Origin: Haliscomenobacteraceae bacterium
GTDB taxonomy: Bacteria > Bacteroidota > Bacteroidia > Chitinophagales > Saprospiraceae
Length of the DNA stretch: 64,000 nucleotides
Direction of reading: 5' to 3'
NCBI GenBank assembly: GCA_947501115.1
Contig: CANMVX010000002.1
Coordinates: forward strand, 62,001 to 126,000
The notes below the pieces were generated by a model. The model had not been told where the DNA came from, did not search any database, and saw only the letters and a program-made list of their open reading frames with translations. Both the position numbers and the translations under genes were made by a program. Shown here piece after piece: positions 27,182-36,206 of the stretch. Position 1 is the first letter of the stretch, and each line of letters begins with the position of its first letter.

Positions 27182-30100
27182 ATGAATATAAATAATACGT
27201 TTACTATTCTTTTTATGTTTTCCTTTCTATTTGTCAAAGGGCAACAGGCGACGAACACCGCGGGTAATCATTATTCCTCCGGTAATAATGTACTAACTTT
27301 CTCAAGCGGAGAATTTGTTAATGAACAATTTAACGGTTTAAATTTTTCATTGAAGGTAGGCGTCATTCAATCTTTCTCGGCAGCTTGTCCTATTCCCAAT
27401 TCTTTTGCCTTTCAACAACTAAATAATCTATGCATTCCGGAAGGTGGTGCGGTTTCCCTGGCATTAAGTGGATCTGAACCTAACGTTCGTTATCAGTTAA
27501 GGCTAAATGGAAACGCTTTTGGGGACAGTATTGTGGGCACGGGAAATGCGTTGAGTTTGGTAAATGCCTCTCAGGCTGGTATCTACACAGTTAGAGCCAG
27601 TTACTCAGGTAAGTCTTGTTTTGTTGATATGCCCCAGCAAATTACCCTCCAGGCTTCGCCGCAGGTGACTATCATCTCTCCTTCCGTGGCTATCTGTGCC
27701 GGTCAAAGCACCTCTATTCAGTTGACTTCAGCGGAAAATGTGTTTGTTAGTTATAGTTTGCCAGGTGGTACCACGGAACGTGTCAATGTAACTGCTGCTG
27801 CCCTTTCTGTTCTGATACCTAATGCCCAGGTGGGTACTTCCATTTCTATTTCCTCCGTAGAATCGGTTACAACGGGTTGTATAAATAATACCGTTTCTTC
27901 TTTGCCTATTCCGGTGTCTCCTATTCCTGCTATCACTTTAAGCCAAACAAAAATACCTTGTGCCGGCGAAGTGGTGGAGCTAAATTATAGCAGTAGTGAG
28001 GCGTTTAGGTTTTCTTATAATCTGAACGGAACGCCAAATCAAAGCACGGTGACAGCTCTATCAGGTGTTATTTCTTTGCAAAGCATTACCAGTGACGCTA
28101 CCATTACTTTAAATAATATCACCTCTCTTCAATCGGGATGTCAAAATATTTCTCCTTTGTCCTTTCCATTTAAGGTGGATCAAAAGCCTGTTATTTCAGC
28201 TAGTAATGTATCTGCTTGTAGCGATGAATCCTTCAGCCTTGCTCTTTCTTCCTCAGCCAATATTGGTGTGAGTTGGAAAGCCACTTATAATGGGGCGACG
28301 GGTGGAATAGGAAGTGGAACATCTGCGGGTACTTTAATTGAAAAATTAATAAATGCAGGATCCAGTCCTATTCAGGTGTCCTATGAATTAATGCCTGCTA
28401 TTTTAAATAATCCAACCTGCAAAGGTAATCCGGTGATTTCTACTGTGTCTATTAATCCTGCCCCTCAGATTATATCCCCTGCTAACATACCGAGCATTTG
28501 TGGTGGAACTGCCATTAATGTCCCTGTTTCTTCCTCGGGTGGGGACATTGTAAAATGGAAAAGATTGAATAGTCTTATTTCAGGAACCGGAGATATTCTA
28601 GATATTGTAGAGAACACAACTAATCAGCCGATTACACTTAATTATGCCTTAGAATTATCGGGTTGTAATAATGTGATTACCAAAACGGTGTCAGTAACCG
28701 TTTTACCCGAACCCGTTTTGAACATCAGCCAGATTCCCGCCTTGTGTGATGCCTTTATTGATTTGACGCAAAGTTCGATTACATTGGGCTCTACCGCGGG
28801 TATTCAGCTTAAATATTTTCAAGATGCTAACCTATCCATTCCCTTACCAGATCCAACGAAAGTAAGTCAGGGGACTTATTTTATTAAGGGAGAATTGGCA
28901 GGTTGTTCTACAAAAACAAGCATATCTATACGGTCTCAGTTAAAATTAAAGGTAATTGAACCCCAGACCATTTGTCCTGATAAAACGATTGATTTAGCCC
29001 AGTATGTGGACATAGCAGGGAGCACCTCCGGCTTGTCCTTAACTTACTGGACCAATGCGGAAGCAACCACGGCAGTAGTGAATCCTCAGTCAATCGGAGC
29101 CGGTACTTACTTTGTGAAAGGGCAGGCAGCAGCTACTTCTTGCGCCATTATAAAACCGATAACGGTAAAAGCATATTCGTCGGAATCTATTGCGCTTCCT
29201 ACCAACCTGACGGTTTGCAGTGGTAGTGTTTTTGATTTTACGCCTTCCTTAAAAGAATCTACTTTCAAATGGTTTAGAAATGTAAACAGCGCGCTGGGTC
29301 TTTCCGGAAATGCCGGCACTGACGGTATCAGTGAATTATTAACGATTATAAATGCCGATCCCGAGGTTGAATTGTCTTATGGTTATTCCGTTGGTGCTCC
29401 CGGTTGTGAGGCAACAGTAGGAACTTTCAAAGTGAAAGTGACAAAAGGTCCTTCTTTTGAATTAATAGATTCCGCAAAGATTTGCGATGCCTATATCAAT
29501 CTCAATTCTCTGATCAAATCACCAGTGTCTAATGTAAATTTCTCCTATTTCTTAAATGATAGCCGTACAGTGGATCTTACCAAAGGTATTCAGGGAAACT
29601 ATCGGGTAGAGGGCGTGGATGCCAATGGTTGTAAATCCTCCAAAACAATCACCGTTAGCCATGAGTTAGAGGTTCCTAAAGTTGCTCCTTTTATCTCTTG
29701 TCCACCCTTAACGGTGGATTTGAAAACAAAATTGACCGATGTATTTGGTTCTTCTTTTACTGTTTCTTATGAAAATATAACAAGCCCTGAAAAGGTAAAT
29801 GCGGGGATTTATGCTGTTGGACTTAAACCTTTAAATAGTGCATGTAAGGTTATTTTACCCGTGGTAGTCCAATCGGGTCAACCTCAAATTACAAACCCGA
29901 TCGCAGCGGTTTCCCTTTGCAGCGGTGAAAAATTCTCTTTTGAACCAGCATTCCCCACGAAAGACATTACCTACGCATGGTCTTATCAGAATGGGAGCGG
30001 AAATGGAAAGGTTGAAGCAGTTTGGAATAATACATCGACAGCTATCCTCACCGATTCCATTAAGATAGTTTCTTCCAGTTCCTTGTGTAATCAAAGTGCC

Positions 30101-31648
30101 AGCTAGTTTATAAAGGTTGATGTTCAGCCAGCACCACCAAAGCTTGTCATCAATGCGTCTGATATTTGTGCCGATAAACCACTGGCGATAAGCGTTTTGG
30201 CTTCGCCTGAAAATCCTTCTGCGAAATTCAGCTGGAAGGCAACATATAGCTTGGTTCAAGGAGGGTTCAATGGAAATGCTGTCAACTCTTTCGGGAGCCA
30301 AGCCATTGTTGAAAATTTATATCATGAGGAAGACACATCAGTAACAGTAAAATATGTGTTTCAATCGTTCGTACCAGGTTCAAAAGCTTGTTATAGTACG
30401 TTTGATTCTATCAGTATTGAGGTGTTGCCCCTCGGATTTGGTCGTTGTGCAGCTACCCTGGCAGGAATAATAAAAACGATTAATAAACAGTTCATCGAAG
30501 GGGTGAAAGTGCAGGTTTCAGGGCTATCAGGCGATGAAATAATTAATACCCGCAACGACGGTCTGTTCAAGTTTTCGGGATTGGAAAATGGGGGAGATTA
30601 TACCGTCTTTCCAGCGTTGAATAAAAATCCTCTCATTGGCGTCTCTACCTTCGATTTGCTATTGATTCAAAAACATGTGCTGAATACGAAGAAAATAGAG
30701 AATCCTTACGAACTTATTGCCGCCGATGTCAATAAATCGGGTAGTATTTCTATCTTAGATATGCTGCAACTGCGCAAAATCATATTGGGTATCGATAAGG
30801 AATTCAAGGGAAATAAAAGCTGGCGCTTCGTTGATGCTAATTTTACCTTTAAGAAGGAGGCCAGTCCTTATCAGTTTCCTGAAATTGTGAATATCAACGA
30901 CCTGAATGGTACCGCTGAAGCTCATTTTTATGGTATAAAAATTGGCGACATAAATGGTAACGCAGTGGCCAATGGTTCAGGTTTAGGAGACACCCGTGAT
31001 CAACAAGAGTATTTGCTGCAAGCAGAAAACAAGGTGTTGGTGGCAGGAGAAACATACCCTCTAACCATTTATGCCGATCCGTCTTTACAAGCTGAGGGGA
31101 TGCAGTTCACGCTGCAATATGACCCTAAAAAATTACAATTTGAATCTTCCCTGACCGACAGCATTCTGCTTTCCATGATGGGCGTATTTGAAGAGGAGGG
31201 TTTGTTAACGCTGAGCTGGGCATCGAAAATGACACCAGAATCCATGGTTTTATCTCTCCCATTTAAAGCATTGCAAAGGGGAGAAATAGCTGACATGCTA
31301 CAGATAGGAGATAGAATTACCCGTTCGGAAGCATACATTGGCGAAAGAACCTTGCCGGTGAACCTCGCCTTTACCGATAAATCAGATAATTCACCCATTG
31401 TGCTGAATCCTTATCCTAATCCATTTATGGATAAGGTGAACATCCCATATTATCTACCTGCCAATGCCTCGGTGACCTTAAAAGTTTTTGATTTTTCAGG
31501 AAGATTAGTACGTTCGATGGTACAAGAGGGAATTGCGGGCTTGAATACCTTTGAAATAGACAACTTGCCTACTGGTTCAGAATGGAAATATGAATTGAGT
31601 ACCTCACATTGGAAAAAATCAGGCGTTTTAATTTCTGTAGGAAGATAA
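27182..31648 (+). pseudogene. Large T9SS dockerin/cohesin-like protein, cassette copy 1, with one in-frame stop
   Basis: 1488 codons before the final stop, against 1490 in the intact paralogue at 39347, with a single TAG at 30104-30106 where the paralogue has CTG. Start at 27182 (MNINNTFTILFMFSFLFVKGQ signal peptide) is preferred to 27107. Order: N-terminal QQATNTAGNHYSSG domain; about nine Ig/PKD-like units; a CarboxypepD-like unit (LAGIIKTINKQFIEGVKV); a dockerin-like pair (FDLLLIQKHVL and AADVNKSGSISILDMLQLRK); a cohesin-like domain (GETYPLTIYADPSLQAEGMQ); a Por-type sorting domain (LNPYPNPFMDKVNI to GVLISVGR). Without readthrough the sorting domain is lost, so the product could not be attached by T9SS. 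Confidence 0.82.
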
Positions 31649-31662
31649 TTTTACTTAAATGA

Positions 31663-31712
31663 ATTAAAAAGGTTTAAAAATACATTAATATGTAGTTTTA
31701 AACCTTTTTAAT
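31663..31712. promoter_or_regulatory. Perfect 17-bp inverted repeat enclosing the TACATTAATATGTA site
   Basis: Arms ATTAAAAAGGTTTAAAA and TTTTAAACCTTTTTAAT are exact complements around a 16-base centre containing TACATTAATATGTAG (31681-31695). It starts 15 bases after the upstream stop and ends 43 bases before the 7-TM gene, so it may be at once a terminator and the operator of the regulator pair. Confidence 0.65.
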
Positions 31713-31754
31713 ATTGATTTTAAGGGTTAGTATTGCAGTAGTAAAATTCAAAAA

Positions 31755-32885
31755 ATGGAAATATTTTATTCTGCCATATTATTCTTTATCATTTACTTTA
31801 CGTTAGGGATGTTCCTACTTTTTAGAAGTGAACAGGTCACCATCTCCAGTAGATATTTGGGTTTATTTTTCTTATCCATTGCCTCTGGGTCCTTATCTTT
31901 CATCTTATTTAAATTGGATTTGAATAACTATTTAGTTATTCCATTTTTATTTTTTCAGTTTCATGTTTTATGGTTTTATTTTTATTTGAATGCAGTTATT
32001 GGAAATAAGATATCTAAAATTAATCAAAATATTGCCATATTTTTTTTCGCCATAAGTTTCTTTTTAACAGTTTATGTATCCTTTCACTTTTTTTCTCAGA
32101 ATGCATTTATTTTGGCACAAAAGAAATTCCCATTTCAAAACAATCAGGGACTCCTATTTGTGTTAGTTTCTAAAATAAATTATGGTTTAAAAATATTTCT
32201 GTCGGTTTTACTTTTTATTTATTCGTGGAAAATACTTAGGGAATTTAAAAATAAAGGCTTTGCCGATAAATCAAGTAAGGATTTGTATAAATGGTTGATT
32301 AATATTGTTATCATATTTATATTATATACTATTTCTAAAATAGGAATTCTTTATTCAATTAGACTTTCCATTAATGAAATCAATGTTGTAAATTCGTATT
32401 TTTTTATTTTTACTCAAATTTTATTTCTCTTGATTTCATTTCAAATATTTAAATATCCTTTAATCTCAATTGGTATTCCCATAAGTAGGAGGTTTTATAA
32501 ACCGGATATTTATGCAATTGATCAAACAACAAGAAGTTATTTATTTGATTTAACCATTATGAATCAAAAAATATTGGATTGGGAAGACACTTCAACATCC
32601 TATTTGAATAAGAATTTTAATCTTTCCAAATTTGCCAAAGAAATTGAGGTAGATGAATTGGAAATCAACTATTATTTAAATGAATATAAGGAAATTAGTT
32701 TTCAGGAATATTTGAATTTTTTAAGAATTTCGTTTGTAATAATTAATATCGAGCAGAACTATTTAAAGGAGCATTCCATTACTAAATTGGCAGAAGATGC
32801 TGGTTTTTCCGACAGAACAAGTCTGGAAAAAACGTTTAAAAAAATTATAAACGTTACCCTTCAGGAATTTATAGACCATGAATAA
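31755..32885 (+). CDS. 7-TM sensor with cytoplasmic AraC-type DNA-binding domain, copy 1
   Basis: 376 residues. Seven hydrophobic segments lie at about 3-23, 33-52, 60-82, 92-114, 145-162, 181-202 and 212-232, with WFYFYLNAVIGNKISK between the third and fourth. After a linker the C-terminal ~95 residues are an AraC helix-turn-helix pair: LSKFAKEIEVDELEINYYLNEYKEISFQEYLNFLRI and ITKLAEDAGFSDRTSLEKTFKKIINVTLQEFID. It should sense in the membrane and bind DNA directly. The stop overlaps the start of the LuxR-type gene by 8 bases. Two paralogues follow at 33795 and 43930. The likely targets are the TACATTAATATGTA sites of the cassettes (inference). Confidence 0.82.
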   Translation: MEIFYSAILFFIIYFTLGMFLLFRSEQVTISSRYLGLFFLSIASGSLSFILFKLDLNNYLVIPFLFFQFHVLWFYFYLNAVIGNKISKINQNIAIFFFAISFFLTVYVSFHFFSQNAFILAQKKFPFQNNQGLLFVLVSKINYGLKIFLSVLLFIYSWKILREFKNKGFADKSSKDLYKWLINIVIIFILYTISKIGILYSIRLSINEINVVNSYFFIFTQILFLLISFQIFKYPLISIGIPISRRFYKPDIYAIDQTTRSYLFDLTIMNQKILDWEDTSTSYLNKNFNLSKFAKEIEVDELEINYYLNEYKEISFQEYLNFLRISFVIINIEQNYLKEHSITKLAEDAGFSDRTSLEKTFKKIINVTLQEFIDHE

Positions 32886-33492
32886 AGTTTCTTTAATAGA
32901 TGAAGACAGTATTTTGATGGCTAGAATTACTGACTTTCTGATGGAGAAAGAAAAGTATATTGTAATTTCAAAAAATTTGGATGTAGCATCTTTTTTTAAA
33001 AGACCACCTTTCGTCGTTAATATAATTGTCACCAATCTTCTACCAAACTTTTTGGAAAAAATTAATCCTTATAAATCCTTAAAAAAAGAATTTCCTTTAG
33101 CTAAAATATTGGTTTTGACGCATCAGGAATTCGCTTGTAAAGCTTATGAGACCTTAAAAATGGGTGCAGATGGATTTTGCCTGAAAAGTGATTCGTTAAA
33201 AGACTTTGAAAAAGGCTTGGATAATATGATGGAATTTGGGAATTATGTTTCGAATTCTGTAATGCCTTTTATGGTAAAGAGCTTTCGGGCAAAATCAAAT
33301 TTTGATGGAGATGATATCTTGAGCACAAGAGAGAAACAAATCGTTAAACTGGTATGTCAGGGCCAATCATATAAAATGATTGCCAGTGACACCAATTTAT
33401 CGATAGACGGTGTTAGATATCACCTTCAACGTATCTACCGTAAATTAGAAATAAACAGCAAGGCTGAATTAATCACCATCGCCCTGTTCTAA
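32878..33492 (+). CDS. LuxR-type regulator with pseudo-receiver domain, copy 1
   Basis: 204 residues. Residues 1-~120 keep the receiver outline: acidic D8-E9-D10, T81 and K103 in GADGFCLK. The phosphorylation site is absent: the strand that should end in Asp reads NIIVTNLLP, so Thr52 (Asn53 next) occupies the Asp position four residues before the Pro. Residues ~145-204 are a standard NarL/LuxR helix-turn-helix (LSTREKQIVKLVCQGQSYKMIA...VRYHLQRIYRKLEI). No histidine kinase is adjacent; translation is coupled to the 7-TM-AraC gene. Activity is probably set by protein contact or ligand rather than phosphate. Confidence 0.83.
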   Translation: MNKVSLIDEDSILMARITDFLMEKEKYIVISKNLDVASFFKRPPFVVNIIVTNLLPNFLEKINPYKSLKKEFPLAKILVLTHQEFACKAYETLKMGADGFCLKSDSLKDFEKGLDNMMEFGNYVSNSVMPFMVKSFRAKSNFDGDDILSTREKQIVKLVCQGQSYKMIASDTNLSIDGVRYHLQRIYRKLEINSKAELITIALF

Positions 33493-33562
33493 TATTTTCT
33501 TTTAAACCTGATTCATTTGTTTTTAATTATTTAAGAGTTGTGTTTAAGCTAACAGCCATAAC

Positions 33563-33683
33563 GGAAATGTAGGAATAAATAAATTTTTGATAGATAATTT
33601 ACCATTTCGATCTGAGTGGAAATAGGTAGTAGAAAACCTCCCATTGGAAAACCTCAGGTACCATAATTTCTGTAAACAGATGA
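33563..33683 (+). pseudogene. Scar of a third T9SS cassette gene (sorting-domain end only)
   Basis: These ~121 bases align without gaps at first to 43698-43760 (GAGTGGAAATA in both), then to the ATTGGAAAACCTCAGGTAC and TTTCTGTAAACAGATGA end of the gene at 39347. An in-frame TAG after GAGTGGAAA and one shifted base show decay. It marks the spot where the middle cassette lost its FISUMP and T9SS genes. Confidence 0.85.
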
Positions 33684-33726
33684 TTTAATGGTTATTAAAT
33701 AAAATTTGTCCTTATATTTATGTCAA

Positions 33727-33740
33727 TAAATTAGTTTGTA
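33727..33740. promoter_or_regulatory. Operator-like site before regulator copy 2 (degenerate)
   Basis: TAAATTAGTTTGTA followed by GTTTAAAA matches TACATTAATATGTAGTTTAAA at 36070 in most positions. It lies 54 bases before the start at 33795, the same place as in the other two copies. Confidence 0.45.
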
Positions 33741-33794
33741 GTTTAAAATCTACTAATAATTTATTTTAGTATTTTTCTTCTATAATATATTAGT

Positions 33795-34925
33795 ATGGAG
33801 TTAAATTATCTCTTATTACTTGGTTTTCTTTTTTATTTGTCAATAGGAATATTTCTTATTGGTAAAAATAATAATGTATCATCTTCAAGTAGATATTTGG
33901 GTTTATTTTTTATAGCGCTTGGCTTTTCACCTTTATCTCTTTATCTCTTTAATTTAAGTTTGGATGATTCATTTGTTTTGCCATATTTGATCTTTCAAAC
34001 GCACATGTTTTGGTTTTATTATTATGTAAATGCTGTCATTGGAAATAAAATATCAAAATTTAACCTTTATTTTTCTTTAATTTTTTTCACTCTTATTTTT
34101 ATCATTCACATTTATAGTGTAATTGAAATTTCTCAAAGTAGCTCATTTTCATCCCAGATAAAAGTATTACCTTTTCAAGTTATTAAAGATGGATATTTAA
34201 GTTCTATTTCTAATTTTTACTTTTTAACCAGAATTTTTCTTACGTTGTTGGTATGTATTTATTCTTTATTTATACTTAAAAAATTTAAAGAATCTGGCTT
34301 AGATAAAAAATCAAAAAAGGATTTATATAGATGGTTAACTAATATGGTGATTTATCTATTAATATTTTCAGCGTCAAGAATATGCCTATTAATTACATCG
34401 AGGTATTCAAGTATTGATTTATCTTCCGCTAATTCCTTTTTCTTTATTTTTAATCAACTTTTACTTCTTTTTTTCGTTTACCAAATATTTAAGTATCCTT
34501 TGATATCCCTTGGTATTCCGATAAGTAAAAGAACCTATAAACCAGAGAGTAATGCGATTGATCAAACGTCAAGAACTTATTTATTTGATTCGGCTTTTAT
34601 GAATCAAAAAATAATAGATTGGGAAAATTCCTCCACATCCTATTTGAATAAAAATTTTAATTTCTCGAAATTTGCTCAAGAAATTGAGATAGACGAATTG
34701 GAAATCATTTATTATTTTAATGAATATAGGGAAATAAATTTCCAGGATTATCTTAATTTTTTAAGAATTTCATTTGTGTTAAGTAAAATAGAGCAGCATT
34801 TCTTAAAAGAACATAGCATTTCAGAATTAGCTGAAGTTGCTGGGTTTTCAGGTGTTAAAAACTTTGAAAGTACTTTCAGAAAAATTCTAAACTGTACCCT
34901 TCAGGAATTTATAGACCATGAATAA
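33795..34925 (+). CDS. 7-TM sensor with cytoplasmic AraC-type DNA-binding domain, copy 2
   Basis: 376 residues, same length and layout as the genes at 31755 and 43930: seven hydrophobic segments, WFYYYVNAVIGNKISKFN, a linker with SLGIPISKRTYKPESNAIDQTSR, then the AraC pair (FSKFAQEIEIDELEIIYYFNEYREINFQDYLNF; ISELAEVAGFSGVKNFESTFRKIL). It is closer to copy 3 than to copy 1. The stop overlaps the following LuxR gene by 8 bases. This is the regulator pair of the cassette whose structural genes have been deleted, so it may now act only in trans on the neighbouring cassettes. Confidence 0.82.
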   Translation: MELNYLLLLGFLFYLSIGIFLIGKNNNVSSSSRYLGLFFIALGFSPLSLYLFNLSLDDSFVLPYLIFQTHMFWFYYYVNAVIGNKISKFNLYFSLIFFTLIFIIHIYSVIEISQSSSFSSQIKVLPFQVIKDGYLSSISNFYFLTRIFLTLLVCIYSLFILKKFKESGLDKKSKKDLYRWLTNMVIYLLIFSASRICLLITSRYSSIDLSSANSFFFIFNQLLLLFFVYQIFKYPLISLGIPISKRTYKPESNAIDQTSRTYLFDSAFMNQKIIDWENSSTSYLNKNFNFSKFAQEIEIDELEIIYYFNEYREINFQDYLNFLRISFVLSKIEQHFLKEHSISELAEVAGFSGVKNFESTFRKILNCTLQEFIDHE

Positions 34926-35532
34926 AGTTTCTTTAATAGATGAAGACAGTATCTTAATGGCAAGAATTTCTGACTTTTTAATGGAGAAGGAAAAGTATAT
35001 TGTGATTTCAAAAAATTCGGATGCAGATTCATTTATTAAAAGACCACCTTTAGATATAAACATTATTATCACCAATCTTCTTCCAAACTATTTGGAAAAA
35101 ATTAATCCATATAAATCTTTAAAAAAAGAATTTCCTTTAACTAAAATATTGGTTTTGACGCATCAGGAATTTGCTTGTAAAGCTTATGAGACCCTAAAAA
35201 TGGGTGCAGACGGATTTTGCCTGAAAAGTGATTCGCTGGATGACTTAGAAAAAGGCTTGGATAATATGATGGAATTTGGGAATCATGTTTCAAATTCTGT
35301 ATTGCCTTTTATGGTAAAAAGCTTTAGGGCAAAATCAAATTTTGATGGAGAGGATATCTTGAGCGCAAGAGAGAAACAAATCGTTAAACTGGTATGTCAG
35401 GGGCAATCATATAAAATGATTGCCAGTGACACCAATTTATCGATAGACGGTGTTAGATATCACCTTCAGCGTATCTACCGTAAATTAGAAATAAACAGCA
35501 AAGCTGAATTAATTGCCATCGCCCTGTTCTAA
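34918..35532 (+). CDS. LuxR-type regulator with pseudo-receiver domain, copy 2
   Basis: 204 residues. The receiver lacks its Asp exactly as in copy 1 (NIIITNLLPNY, Thr52), while D8-E9-D10, T81 and K103 are kept. The LuxR domain (LSAREKQIVKLVCQGQSYKMIASDTNLSIDGVRYHLQ) is identical to copy 1 apart from an Ala for Thr at its start. The last ~150 bases of the gene match copy 1 with only a handful of changes, much closer than the 7-TM genes, which hints at gene conversion or strong selection on the DNA-binding end. Confidence 0.83.
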   Translation: MNKVSLIDEDSILMARISDFLMEKEKYIVISKNSDADSFIKRPPLDINIIITNLLPNYLEKINPYKSLKKEFPLTKILVLTHQEFACKAYETLKMGADGFCLKSDSLDDLEKGLDNMMEFGNHVSNSVLPFMVKSFRAKSNFDGEDILSAREKQIVKLVCQGQSYKMIASDTNLSIDGVRYHLQRIYRKLEINSKAELIAIALF

Positions 35533-36019
35533 TATTTTCTTTTAAGGCCTGTATAATTTCTTCATTTATTATCTGCCGATGAGTGATTTGATTTAAAATA
35601 TTCCTGTAGAAACAGCTTTTTAATTAATCTTCATTGCTTTTAATTTATTATGTGTGAAATAGGAATTCTTCATTTAATAATATCATAATTGCTTACATGA
35701 AAGAGTTTTTACAGTTATTTTTCTTGTTTATTTGTTTGTTTTCAATATTCTAACAATGCATTGAGTTTATGAATATCCATTTTATGAGCAACTATTAACG
35801 GTATCTCCGTAAATGTATAATCCAGTTGTTGCACCATTATATCGCTCGTTATTCAGTATTTAATTCAAATTTTAATATAAATAATCGCTGCTAATTTGCC
35901 GTTTCAGATAAGATTCACATAATAAAAATATATAATTAAAAAGGTTGAATAAAACCGCCAGGACATAAATAAGATATTGGTATGATTATTAAGAAAAAAG
36001 AGGGTATAAAAGCGGTTAC

Positions 36020-36083
36020 TACATTAATATGTATATACATATTAATGTACCGTACATATTAATGTACTGTACATTAATATGTA
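36020..36083. promoter_or_regulatory. Array of four TACATTAATATGTA sites, two mirror-image pairs
   Basis: Sites lie at 36020-36033 (forward), 36036-36049 (reverse, TACATATTAATGTA), 36053-36066 (reverse) and 36070-36083 (forward). Sites 1+2 form a perfect 30-base palindrome and sites 3+4 another with a CTG centre. Adjacent sites are spaced 16-17 bases start to start. The last site is followed by GTTTAAAC. This is what a multi-dimer binding region upstream of a promoter looks like; the binder is inferred to be one of the cassette regulators. Confidence 0.7.
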
Positions 36084-36095
36084 GTTTAAACAATG

Positions 36096-36124
36096 TTGTA
36101 ATTTATTCTTGAGAATTAATTTTG
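36096..36124 (+). promoter_or_regulatory. Bacteroidota-type promoter for the intact FISUMP gene
   Basis: A TTG at 36096-36098 and TAATTTTG at 36117-36124 fit the -33/-7 consensus TTTG and TAnnTTTG of the phylum with an 18-base spacer. The element starts 12 bases after the four-site array, so bound regulators could touch RNA polymerase. Confidence 0.55.
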
Positions 36125-36206
36125 CATATATTAAAATAAATTATTTGTTTCAACGAACGATATATTTTAATTGAGTTAGGCCTCTTTCAGTTATAAAATT
36201 ATTTTT

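Larger units (their letters stand above)
33493..33794. other. Intergenic region with deletion scar
   Basis: 302 bases between regulator copies 1 and 2. Positions 33563-33683 are a decayed end of the T9SS gene; 33727-33740 carry a degenerate operator-like site. Confidence 0.75.
35533..36206. other. Long A+T-rich regulatory region before intact cassette 3
   Basis: 674 bases with no credible gene. Its right end contains the four-site operator-like array at 36020-36083 and a promoter match at 36096-36124. The leader from the promoter to the start codon at 36207 is ~75 bases. Confidence 0.65.

Noticed and set aside
25288-30106. Stop-codon recoding (alternative genetic code) in cassette 1
   Set aside because: One TAA and one TAG, while all other genes end normally at TAA, TAG and TGA; simple mutation is enough.
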